In this document: positions 57,216 through 64,000 of the stretch, one piece after another
How positions within the stretch are numbered: position 1 is the stretch's first letter
Layout of the letters: each line of letters starts with the position of its first letter
Source of the DNA: DATBVX01 sp963695985
Lineage (GTDB): Bacteria > Pseudomonadota > Gammaproteobacteria > Steroidobacterales > Steroidobacteraceae
NCBI GenBank assembly: GCA_963695985.1
Contig: CAVOIC010000007.1
Coordinates: 124,001-188,000 of the forward strand
Reading direction: 5' to 3'
DNA: 64,000 nucleotides
The notes under the pieces: model-generated
The model's database searches: none
What the model saw: only the letters and a program-made list of their open reading frames with translations
What the model was told of the DNA's origin: nothing
Program-made: the position numbers and the translations under genes

Positions 57216-57689
57216 CTACAGGCGATGCGGCGCGCGGCCGACACCGCGCAGCTCCGCGCCGAAGTCCGGCACGGATACCGAGGCCGTCTCGAGTCCCGCG
57301 AGCTGCGCGAGAGTGATGTCGTACAGGGAGCGACGGATGGCGCGGTTGACGCGCTGCCACGCGTGACCGACACGGCAAACGTGTTCGATGCCGCAATGGC
57401 TGTCGTGGCCGCTGCATTCGGTGATCGCGACCGGCCCTTCGAGCGCATCCAGGATCGATGCCGCGCTGATGGCGCCGGGTGGCCGGGTCAACTGATAGCC
57501 GCCATGTGCTCCGCGTGCCGAAGCCACCAGGCCCGCGCGCTGCAGGGTCTTCAGCAGCTTGCTGACAGTGGGCGGGGCCAGGCGGGTGCGTGTGGCAACC
57601 TCCGCCGCCGTGTGCAGCTTTTCCGGGGCGGCCGAGAGGTCGGCGAGAATGACGGTCGCATAGTCCGCGAGCTTGCTGATCCGCAACAC
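57216..57689 (-). CDS. Rrf2-family SUF system regulator
   Basis: This 157-residue Rrf2/IscR-like repressor is of the type found at the head of Xanthomonadales suf operons. A winged helix (LADYATVILADLSA, PPTVSKLLKTLQRAGLVASARGAHGGYQL) precedes a cysteine triad C-x6-C-x5-C in ECSGHDSHCGIEHVC, which probably binds a [2Fe-2S] cluster. The start is GTG 57689 (or the following TTG), with GGAGG about 9 bases upstream. It is 8 bases before sufB and directly behind an IscR-like palindrome, so autoregulation by cluster status is likely. Confidence 0.92.
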   Translation of the reverse strand: MLRISKLADYATVILADLSAAPEKLHTAAEVATRTRLAPPTVSKLLKTLQRAGLVASARGAHGGYQLTRPPGAISAASILDALEGPVAITECSGHDSHCGIEHVCRVGHAWQRVNRAIRRSLYDITLAQLAGLETASVSVPDFGAELRGVGRAPHRL

Positions 57690-57712
57690 GATTAGGCCCT
57701 CCAGAGCAATTG

Positions 57713-57727
57713 GGACTATTTTAGTCC
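57713..57727 (-). promoter_or_regulatory. IscR-like operator overlapping the suf promoter
   Basis: A perfect palindrome GGACTA-TTT-TAGTCC contains GACTATTTTAGTC, which fits the IscR type 1 core GACT-RWWWY-AGTC exactly, although the outer bases of that motif are not matched. Read on the minus strand it covers TAAAAT, a probable -10 box of the suf operon, so bound regulator would block transcription. It is 24 bases upstream of the regulator start. Confidence 0.65.
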
Positions 57728-57752
57728 TCTAATGGTCCATGAATGAAGGGGG

Positions 57753-57781
57753 TGCTATCCTTGCCGCCCCTCGAGGGCGGC
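57753..57781 (+). promoter_or_regulatory. fba extended -10 box and leader hairpin
   Basis: TGC-TATCCT (57753-57761) is an extended -10 element pointing at fba. It is followed at once by a perfect 7 bp stem GCCGCCC/GGGCGGC with a 5-base loop (57763-57781). The hairpin would sit at the very 5' end of the fba mRNA and might stabilise it. Confidence 0.45.
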
Positions 57782-57824
57782 CGTTCTCCACGGTCAGGCC
57801 CCGAACCCAATGGAGGATCCGGTA

Positions 57825-58847
57825 ATGGCGGCAAGCGAGCTGGACGGCATTGCTCAGGCAATGGTGGCCAAAGACAAGGGCATCCTGGCGGCCGATGAGT
57901 CGAGCGGCACCATCAAGAAGCGTTTTGACAAGATCAAGCTCGAGTCGACCGAGGAAAACCGCCGTACGTATCGCGAGCTCCTGTTCACGACGCCGGGAGC
58001 GTCGGACTACATCAGCGGCGTGATCCTCTACGACGAGACGATTCGCCAGAAGACTCGCGACGGCGTCGGATTTGGCGACTACCTGACGCGCAACGGTGTC
58101 ATCCCCGGCATCAAGGTGGACCTGGGTGCGAAGCCGCTGGCCGGGTTCCCGGGCGAAACAATCACGGAAGGCCTCGATGGGCTGCGTGAACGGCTGGCCG
58201 AGTATCGCAAGCTGGGCGCCCGCTTCGCCAAGTGGCGCGCGGTCATCGACATCGCCGACGGCATTCCGACGCAGGGCTGCATCGATGCGAACGCGCATGC
58301 GCTCGCACGCTACGCCGGCCTGAGCCAGGAAGCGGGCATCGTGCCCATCGTCGAGCCCGAGGTGCTGATGGACGGCGCACACGGCCTCGAGCGCTGCGAG
58401 GAGGTGACCGACAGAACTTTGCAGTCCGTTTTCGATCAACTGTTCGCACATCGCATCCGACTGGAAGGCATGATTCTCAAACCCAATATGGTCATCTCGG
58501 GCATGAAGGCGGCGAAGCGCGCCGGTGCGGAGGAGGTCGCGGAAGCCACCGTGCGCTGTCTGAAGCGCCACGTGCCGAGCGCCGTGCCGGGCATCGCCTT
58601 CCTGTCCGGCGGCCAGAGCCCCGAGGAAGCCACCGAGCACCTGAGCCTCATCAACCAGCTCGGTCCGCTGCCCTGGGAGATGTCCTTTAGCTATGGGCGC
58701 GCCTTGCAGGCGCCCGTGCTCGAAGCGTGGCGCGGACTGCAGGCCAATTTCGCTGCTGGCCAGAAGGCATTCTTCAAGCGCGCGCGACTTAACGGGCTGG
58801 CGCGCTCGGGCCGCTACTCGGCGAATCTCGAGAGCGCGGCCGCCTGA
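57825..58847 (+). CDS. fructose-bisphosphate aldolase, class I
   Basis: This aldolase of 340 residues is of the eukaryote-like class I (Schiff base) family. Diagnostic parts are GKGILAADESSGTIKKRF, NRRTYRELLFTTPG, GVILYDETIRQ, GIKVDLGAKPLAGFPGE, VPIVEPEVLMDGAH, the lysine in EGMILKPNMV and FLSGGQSPEEAT. The ATG at 57825 is chosen because GGAGGAT lies 7-12 bases upstream; an ATG at 57810 overlaps that site. It is divergent from the suf operon and 18 bases before mlaF. Confidence 0.95.
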   Translation: MAASELDGIAQAMVAKDKGILAADESSGTIKKRFDKIKLESTEENRRTYRELLFTTPGASDYISGVILYDETIRQKTRDGVGFGDYLTRNGVIPGIKVDLGAKPLAGFPGETITEGLDGLRERLAEYRKLGARFAKWRAVIDIADGIPTQGCIDANAHALARYAGLSQEAGIVPIVEPEVLMDGAHGLERCEEVTDRTLQSVFDQLFAHRIRLEGMILKPNMVISGMKAAKRAGAEEVAEATVRCLKRHVPSAVPGIAFLSGGQSPEEATEHLSLINQLGPLPWEMSFSYGRALQAPVLEAWRGLQANFAAGQKAFFKRARLNGLARSGRYSANLESAAA

Positions 58848-58865
58848 GCAGCCGGATCCATCCGC

Positions 58866-59716
58866 ATGGTTGAGGAGTCGCAGGCCGCCGCGGCTGACGT
58901 CGCCGCGGACGCAGAAAATATCGTCACCATCCGCGGCCTGGACTATGGGGTGGCGCAGCGCGAGATTTTCCGCGATCTCAACGTCATCATCCGTCGCGGC
59001 CGGGTCACGGCGATCATGGGTCCGAGCGGCACGGGCAAGACGACGCTGCTGCGCCTGATCACGGGCCAGATCATCGCCGGATCGCGGCAGCGTCATCGTC
59101 GACGGCAAGGACCTTAGCCAGCTGAGTCGCACGGGGCTCTACGCGTTGCGCCAGAGCATGGGCATGCTGTTTCAGAACGGCGCGCTGCTCACGGATCTCG
59201 ACGTGTTCGAGAACGTCGCTTTCCCGCTGCGCGAGCACACCGACCTGCCTGAGCCGCTGATCCGCCGGCTCGTGCTCACCAAGCTGCACGCGGTCGGACT
59301 GCGCGGTGCCGCCGAACTGGTCCCGGCGGAACTGTCCGGCGGCATGGGGCGGCGTGTCGCACTGGCGCGAGCCATGGTGATGGATCCGAAGATGCTCATC
59401 TACGACGAGCCCTTCGCCGGCCTCGATCCGATCTCGCTCGGCGTCGTGCTACGCCTGATCCGGCAGATGAACGATGCGCTCGGCATCACAAGCATCGTCG
59501 TGTCGCACGATGTGCACGAGATTGCGGCGATCGCGGACGACTGTTACCTGCTGTCAGGAGGGCAGGTCGTGGCCTCGGGCAATCCGCAGCAGCTGCCAGA
59601 GCAGTGAGTCGGAAGTCGTCCGGCAGTTCATGAATGGCCTGGCGGACGGGCCAGTGCCGTTCCACTATCCGGCGCCGGACTACGCGACCCAGATCCTTGC
59701 TCGTGAGGCCGACTGA
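58866..59716 (+). pseudogene. mlaF: phospholipid transport ATPase MlaF, interrupted by two frameshifts
   Basis: MlaF powers the MlaFEDB inner-membrane complex. The reading frame changes twice. Segment 1 (from 58866) has VTIRGLDYGVAQREIFRD and Walker A GPSGTGKTT. An extra base near 59076 (removing one G gives GQIIPDRGSV) moves to segment 2, with SMGMLFQNGALLTDLDVFENVAFPLREH, signature LSGGMGRRVALARA and Walker B LIYDEPFAGLDP. A second extra base near 59602 leads to the end (SESEVVRQFMNGLADGPVPFHYPA) at 59716, where the mlaE ATG overlaps. The restored length of about 282 residues is normal. All motifs are intact, so sequence error is plausible. Confidence 0.85.
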
Positions 59717-60483
59717 TGGGACTGCTGCGCGAGCTGTGGCGTGCATTGCGGAGCGGGCTCGAGACGCTCGGCGACATGATGCTGTTCCTGGGACGCTTGC
59801 TGGCGTACACGCCGGCAGCGCTCCGGCGCTTCGGGCTGATCGTGCACCAGGTCTACAACACCGGCGCGCTGTCGCTCGTGATCATCATGCTGTGCGGACT
59901 GTTCGTCGGCATGGTGCTCGGCCTGCAGGGCTTCGATGTCCTGCAGCGCTTCGGCTCGGAGGAGTCGCTGGGCACAGTGGCAGCGCTGGGGCTGCTCAAG
60001 GAGCTCGGCCCGGTGGTGACCGCTTTGCTGTTCTCGGGGCGCGCCGGCACGGCGCTCGCCTCGGAGATCGGCCTCATGCAGGCCACCGACCAGCTGGCGG
60101 CGATGCAGATGATGGCGGTCGATCCGATTCGCCGCGTCTGTGTGCCGCGCTTCGTCGGCGGCATCCTAGCGATGCCGCTGCTCGCCGCCATATTCAGCGG
60201 CATTGGCATCTACGGCGCGCAGCTGGTCGGTGTGCAGATAATGGGCGTGGATTCGGGCCAGTTCTGGTCGCAGATGCGTGCCAGCGTCGAGGTGCGCGAT
60301 GTGATGGAAGGGGTGATCAAGAGTTGCGTGTTCGGCGTGGCCTGCAGCCTGATTGCCGTGTACGAGGGTTACAACGCAATTCCGACCGCCGAGGGAGTAG
60401 GACGAGCGACCACGCGTACGGTGGTGATTTCCGCCGTCGTTACGCTGCTGCTCGATTACATGCTCACGGCGGCCTTGCTGTAG
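59716..60483 (+). CDS. mlaE: phospholipid transport permease MlaE
   Basis: MlaE is the multi-helix permease of the Mla phospholipid transporter. The 255-residue protein contains IIMLCGLFVGMVLGLQGFDVLQRFG, ELGPVVTALLFSGRAGTALASEIGLMQATDQLAAMQMMAVDP and KSCVFGVACSLIAVYEGYNA, all typical. The ATG overlaps the (restored) mlaF stop. The gene itself is intact, with full length. Confidence 0.95.
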   Translation: MGLLRELWRALRSGLETLGDMMLFLGRLLAYTPAALRRFGLIVHQVYNTGALSLVIIMLCGLFVGMVLGLQGFDVLQRFGSEESLGTVAALGLLKELGPVVTALLFSGRAGTALASEIGLMQATDQLAAMQMMAVDPIRRVCVPRFVGGILAMPLLAAIFSGIGIYGAQLVGVQIMGVDSGQFWSQMRASVEVRDVMEGVIKSCVFGVACSLIAVYEGYNAIPTAEGVGRATTRTVVISAVVTLLLDYMLTAALL

Positions 60484-60498
60484 TGGGAAGGAGGCTTC

Positions 60499-61014
60499 AT
60501 GCGCCAGACGCGCGCGATTGAATTCAGTACCGGGCTGTTTGCACTGCTGGGCTTTGCAGCGCTCTTCTTCATCCTCACGCAGATCACCAATCGCGATATT
60601 CGCTTCGGCGAAACGGGCTACCAGCTCCTCGCCAAGTTCGAGAACGTCGGCAGCCTGAAAGTGGGCGCGCCGGTGTCGATGTCGGGAGTGACCATCGGAC
60701 GGGTTGAGAAGATCGAGTACGACAACACCGAATACAAGGCCGCGGTCACGCTGCGCATCGAGCCAGGCTACAACCGCATTCCCGATGACAGCGACGCCGC
60801 CATCTTCACGGCGGGGTTGCTCGGCGGCCAGTACATCGGCATCGGTCCGGGCGGCTCCGAAACTTATTTCAAGGACAAGGATCAGATCCACTTCACACAA
60901 TCGGCCATCGTGCTGGAAAACCTGATCAGTAAGTTCCTGTTCAGCCTGGCTGGTAAAGATAAGGACAAGGACCAGAACCAGGATGCGCAGGGCGCGGAGG
61001 CCAAGACGCAATGA
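60499..61014 (+). CDS. mlaD: MCE-domain lipid-binding protein MlaD
   Basis: MlaD is anchored in the inner membrane and forms a hexameric ring that channels phospholipids. The 171-residue protein has an N-terminal helix (FSTGLFALLGFAALFFILTQ), the MCE domain (YQLLAKFENVGSLKVGAPVSMSGVTIGRVE, GLLGGQYIGIGPGG) and a C-terminal hydrophobic stretch (LENLISKFLFSL), then a charged tail KDKDKDQNQ. Its last four bases overlap the mlaC ATG. Confidence 0.95.
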   Translation: MRQTRAIEFSTGLFALLGFAALFFILTQITNRDIRFGETGYQLLAKFENVGSLKVGAPVSMSGVTIGRVEKIEYDNTEYKAAVTLRIEPGYNRIPDDSDAAIFTAGLLGGQYIGIGPGGSETYFKDKDQIHFTQSAIVLENLISKFLFSLAGKDKDKDQNQDAQGAEAKTQ

Positions 61015-61640
61015 TGCGAAGATTTTCAATTGCAGCGCTGGCAGTGCTCCTGCTGGCAGGTGCGGCTACGGGCGCGGCGCAAGATGCGTCGGACCCCAGC
61101 AAGCTGATCGAGGAGTGCGCGCAGAAGATGCTCAAGGAGCTCGACGCGCACCGGGCCGAGTACCGCAAGGATCCGACCAAGGTCAACAAGCTGGTCGACG
61201 AAGTACTGCTGCCGCACTTCGACACGCAGTACGCGGCGCGGCTGGTGCTCGGCAAGCATTGGCGCGATGCCACGCCGGAGCAGCGTCAGCGCTTCGTCGA
61301 CGCGTTCTACAAGTCCCTGCTCGAGAACTACGGCGCCGCGCTCACCGAATTCACTGCCGACCGGATGCGCGTACTGCCGTTTCAGGGCGACGCGGCGGCG
61401 GACCGCGCGACGGTGCGCACGGAGGTCAAGCGCAGTGACGGCACGAATGTGCCGGTGAACTACAGCATGCGTAAGACGGACGACGGCTGGAAGGCCTGGG
61501 ACGTGACCATCGAAGGCATCAGCTACGTGAGGAATTTCCGCACGCAGTACGGCGCCGAGATCGATGAGAAGGGACTCGAAGTTGTGATCCGGCGCCTGGA
61601 AACCGAGGGCGTCAAGCCGGCGCCCAAGAAGTCCGCCTGA
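61011..61640 (+). CDS. mlaC: periplasmic phospholipid-binding protein MlaC
   Basis: MlaC ferries phospholipids between MlaA at the outer membrane and MlaD. A signal peptide (residues 1 to about 23, RRFSIAALAVLLLAGAATGAAQ) is followed by the MlaC/Ttg2 fold: VLLPHFDTQYAARLVLGKHWRDATPEQRQRF, FYKSLLENYGAALTEF and YVRNFRTQYGAEI. It has 209 residues. ATG 61011 overlaps the mlaD stop (ATGA); the next codon is also ATG. Confidence 0.95.
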   Translation: MMRRFSIAALAVLLLAGAATGAAQDASDPSKLIEECAQKMLKELDAHRAEYRKDPTKVNKLVDEVLLPHFDTQYAARLVLGKHWRDATPEQRQRFVDAFYKSLLENYGAALTEFTADRMRVLPFQGDAAADRATVRTEVKRSDGTNVPVNYSMRKTDDGWKAWDVTIEGISYVRNFRTQYGAEIDEKGLEVVIRRLETEGVKPAPKKSA

Positions 61641-61648
61641 GCACGCGC

Positions 61649-61990
61649 ATGGCCGGACCGCCCTTTGAGTTCGAACCCCTCGGCGGCGGCCGCTTTGCCG
61701 TGCGCGGCGCGCTCGGCTTTGCCACCGCCAGCGCGATTCTTGAGCGCAGTCGCCGGCTGTTCGACGGAGTCGCTGTGATCAAGGTGGATTTCTCAGGGGT
61801 GTCGCAGGCGGACAGTGCCGGACTCGCGCTGCTGCTCGAATGGGTGAGCTGGGCGAAAGCCGCGGGACGCGAGATCCGCTTCTTCGACATCCCGCCGCAG
61901 ATTCAGGCGGTGGCGCGGATCAGCGAGGTCGAGGGGATTCTGCACGCGGCGGACAGCCTGCCTGCACCACCGGCGCCGCCGCAGCGATAA
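61649..61990 (+). CDS. mlaB: STAS-domain protein MlaB
   Basis: MlaB is a small cytosolic STAS protein that binds MlaF and stabilises the complex. The 113-residue protein contains RFAVRGALGFATASAIL and the STAS core IKVDFSGVSQADSAGLALLLEWVSWA, with the conserved Ser-Ala-Gly. A short Pro/Ala-rich tail follows. It is the last gene of the mlaFEDCB operon, 8 bases after mlaC and convergent with mlaA. Confidence 0.92.
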   Translation: MAGPPFEFEPLGGGRFAVRGALGFATASAILERSRRLFDGVAVIKVDFSGVSQADSAGLALLLEWVSWAKAAGREIRFFDIPPQIQAVARISEVEGILHAADSLPAPPAPPQR

Positions 61991-62024
61991 GCAAACTCAC
62001 GGCGCGGGGCCGCGAGTAATGTTC

Positions 62025-62870
62025 TCAACCCGGTGGCGGGTCTCCAGGCGGGCGGGCTTCGGGCTGCGAGGGTTCGGGCGTCTCAGGAGGCGGCTCCGCG
62101 GTTGTACGCGGGGTAGTGTCCGGCGCTGAGTCGTCGGCCGGCGGCTCCTCCATCGGCTCCTCGAGCTGCTCCTCCGGTACGTCGCCGTCGCGCACCTGGT
62201 ACTCGCGTCTTTGCAGGTACGCATCGCGCACAAACAGGTAGGGGTCGTAGGCATTGCGCAACGCCTGGTCGACGCTCAGGAGCTCGGAGCGCGTGTCGAG
62301 GGCGCCGACGGCGATGAGGGTCCACTTCGTTTCCCAGTCGCCGAGATAACCGCGCAGGTCGGTATAGCGCTCCGGATAGATCATCGGCCCGTCACGCAGC
62401 GTCGAGGGGCCGAAGAACGGTAGCACCAGGTACGGCCCCGGCGGCACGCCCCACTTGCCGAGCGTCTGACCGAAATCCTCGTCGTTCTTGTCGAGACCTT
62501 CCTTCGAGGCGGGATCGAACAGCCCGCCCAGGCCGAAGGTCGAGTTCAGCAGGAAGCGGCCGATATCGTTGAGCGCCGCCCGCCACTTGGCCTGCAGCAG
62601 GTCGTTGACGATCGTGGTCGGGTAGGCAAGGTTGTCGATGGCGTTGCTGATCCCGCTGCGAATCGGATCCGGGAGCTGATCGTGATAGACCTTCGCCACC
62701 GGGCGCGCAATCGCGCGATCGACCGCGTCGTTGAAGCGATACACGCCCCGGTTCAACGGCTCGAGCGGATCATGAGGCGACTTCGTCGCGGCGGACGTCG
62801 AAGCGCAGCCCGCCAGCAGCAAGGCAAGCAGTGCACCCACGCCTGACATCCGCAAGCTCGGATCGGCCAT
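62025..62870 (-). CDS. mlaA: outer-membrane lipoprotein MlaA (VacJ)
   Basis: MlaA removes phospholipids from the outer leaflet of the outer membrane and passes them to MlaC. The lipobox LLAGC gives the lipidated cysteine near residue 21. The conserved core is DPLEPLNRGVYRFNDAVDRAIARPVAKVY, LNSTFGLGGLFDPASKEGL, FGQTLGKWGVPPGPYLVLPFFGPSTLRDG. The C-terminal 55 residues form a Glu/Pro-rich low-complexity tail (EEQLEEPMEEPPADD...), longer than in E. coli. ATG 62870 is preferred over the TTG immediately before it. It is on the strand opposite to mlaFEDCB. Confidence 0.94.
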   Translation of the reverse strand: MADPSLRMSGVGALLALLLAGCASTSAATKSPHDPLEPLNRGVYRFNDAVDRAIARPVAKVYHDQLPDPIRSGISNAIDNLAYPTTIVNDLLQAKWRAALNDIGRFLLNSTFGLGGLFDPASKEGLDKNDEDFGQTLGKWGVPPGPYLVLPFFGPSTLRDGPMIYPERYTDLRGYLGDWETKWTLIAVGALDTRSELLSVDQALRNAYDPYLFVRDAYLQRREYQVRDGDVPEEQLEEPMEEPPADDSAPDTTPRTTAEPPPETPEPSQPEARPPGDPPPG

Positions 62871-62904
62871 CAACTGACATCCCTCGAAGAAGACAGAGGC
62901 GCGG

Positions 62905-62910
62905 ATTCTA
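62905..62910 (-). promoter_or_regulatory. candidate -10 box of mlaA
   Basis: TAGAAT on the minus strand, directly behind the stop of the upstream protease gene and about 35 bases before the mlaA start. Its 15-base context TAGAATCCGCGCCTC is identical to the one in front of rpsP (24642-24656). No -35 is clear. Confidence 0.35.
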
Positions 62911-64000
62911 TCAGTGCGCCGGCTGCAAGCGCTGCTGGGGATCGGGCCGTCCCGGCGACTGTTCCGGCGGACCGGCCGCCACGCGTGCCTTGCCCTTGGG
63001 CAGGTATTCGCGCAGCTCGTCGAGGCGCGCCTGGAAGCGCGCGCGTTGCACGTCTGACAGGTTCGGGACCGCGAGGGCCAGCTGCAACTGGTTGAGCGCC
63101 AGCATCAGCTCGCCGCTCATGACGTGGTACTCCGACATGTAGTAATACGCATCGCCCACATCACCCGCGCTGTTGGCTGCCAGCGCGATCAATCGGCACT
63201 GCTCCGGCGTCGGATACACGGTGTTGAACAGGTCGAGCAGGACCTCGTGCGCCTTCTTGGGCTGCTCGGCGTGCATGAGTGCCTCCGCGTAGCGCACCGT
63301 CAGCGGCACATTGCGTGGAAACAGGACCAGCGCTCGCGCAAAGGTGCTGAGGGACTCCTGGCTCTCCCCGCTCGCCATCTGCGCTTCGCCGAGCGCACTG
63401 CGATACTGCATGACATCCGTGTTCCTCTCGCTCAGTCCCTGCAGGATCGGGATGGCTTCCTCAGGAGCGCCGGACTGCATGAGGCTGAGCGCCTGGCCAT
63501 AGCGCTGTGCGTCGGTGCGTGACTTTTCCGTGGCGAGATACTGGCTGTAGTAGGTGCGCGCATCCGTTCCGCTGCTCAGGCCGAGGAGCCGCAGGCGCTC
63601 GCGGCTCAAGCCGTAACTGATGCTGTCGGGCGGCAGCGGCACATCGTACTGGCGCGCGCGGTTGCGGGACTCGGCGATACGAGCGGTGGTGACCGGGTGG
63701 CTCTGCAGCAGCTCGGGCACCTGGCTGCCCTGCAGGCCCATGCGCCGCCCCAGAGTTTCGAAGAACGCCGGCATGGACCGTGGATCGAAACCACTCGCCG
63801 CCATCGTGCCGATGCCGACGCGATCGGCCTCGTACTCGTTGGCGCGCGTGAAGTTCAGGCGCTGCTGCGCGGCCGCGCCCTGGGCGACTGCGATCGCTCC
63901 GGTCATCACGTCCGAACTGACGCCGGTCGTGACGCCGATGAGGATCGCCGCCAGCATCGCCGCCGCCGACACCAGGCTCGAGCGGCCCTCGGCCTGGATG
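62911..64000 (-). CDS. M48 metalloprotease with TPR region (BepA-like), N-terminus outside the window
   Basis: This is the C-terminal 362 residues of a periplasmic M48 peptidase resembling BepA/YfgC, an outer-membrane-assembly protease and chaperone. The third zinc ligand segment NEYEADRVGIGTMAASGFDPRSM is visible; the HExxH helix lies beyond base 64000. PELLQSHPVTTARIAESRNRA is also typical of the family. The second half (from about residue 150) consists of TPR-like helices (EEAIPILQGLSERN, LSTFARALVLFPRN, ALNQLQLALAVPN). The frame is open to the end of the window. Confidence 0.9.
   Translation of the reverse strand, partial: IQAEGRSSLVSAAAMLAAILIGVTTGVSSDVMTGAIAVAQGAAAQQRLNFTRANEYEADRVGIGTMAASGFDPRSMPAFFETLGRRMGLQGSQVPELLQSHPVTTARIAESRNRARQYDVPLPPDSISYGLSRERLRLLGLSSGTDARTYYSQYLATEKSRTDAQRYGQALSLMQSGAPEEAIPILQGLSERNTDVMQYRSALGEAQMASGESQESLSTFARALVLFPRNVPLTVRYAEALMHAEQPKKAHEVLLDLFNTVYPTPEQCRLIALAANSAGDVGDAYYYMSEYHVMSGELMLALNQLQLALAVPNLSDVQRARFQARLDELREYLPKGKARVAAGPPEQSPGRPDPQQRLQPAH

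Overview
The window is a 64 kb stretch of a GC-rich gammaproteobacterial chromosome. The gene order amiC-mutL-miaA-hfq-hflX-hflK-hflC-DUF2065-purA, rnr-rlmB-rpsF-rpsR-rplI-dnaB-alr, ffh-rpsP-rimM-trmD-rplS and mlaFEDCB is the gammaproteobacterial one. High GC, frequent GTG/TTG starts, and a suf cluster with an Rrf2 regulator and SufU/SufT instead of SufA/SufE point towards the Xanthomonadales/Nevskiales/Steroidobacter neighbourhood. That placement is inference; no rRNA is present to settle it.

Layout. 1-8.7 kb: cell-wall amidase, mismatch repair, tRNA modification, Hfq, HflX GTPase, HflKC and PurA. 8.8-20 kb: an MFS transporter, tRNA-Leu(CAG), RNase R, RlmB, a ribosomal protein operon, DnaB, Alr, then an opposite-strand FHA / PP2C phosphatase / Ser-Thr kinase module. 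20-30 kb: RadA, a CorC/HlyC-type membrane protein, Ffh, the rpsP-rimM-trmD-rplS operon, an exported sugar-dehydrogenase-like protein and SppA. 30-33 kb: threonine catabolism (kbl-tdh) and an S4 heat-shock RNA-binding protein. 33-40.4 kb: an ABC exporter operon (HlyD-like protein, a 38-residue membrane microprotein, ATPase, two-domain FtsX/MacB permease) followed by its NtrC-type regulator and an intramembrane-sensing kinase. A good sigma-54 promoter and two tandem palindromes lie upstream. 40-50.5 kb: YhhQ, YbbN, a DUF1501/DUF1800 pair, NUDIX, PutA, SdaA and an acetyltransferase. 50.5-57.7 kb: a nine-gene translationally coupled suf operon read leftwards. 57.8-64 kb: class I aldolase, the mla lipid-transport operon, convergent mlaA, and the start-truncated metalloprotease BepA-like gene.

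The accessory signal is mostly non-coding. Two copies of a roughly 400 bp intergenic element (13419-13825 and 29708-30089) share terminal inverted repeats, a long internal stem and a block about 94% identical over 125 bp. Each begins at or just after a stop codon, and one copy fills a whole convergent intergenic space. A second, unrelated 122 bp element with 30 bp arms lies at 44804-44925. The sigma-54 exporter circuit and an IscR-like operator in front of the suf operon are the clearest regulatory findings.

Three genes (exporter permease, DUF1800 protein, mlaF) are broken by four single-base shifts, each explained by one extra base. Because mlaF is a conserved cell-envelope gene, sequence error is as likely as true decay.
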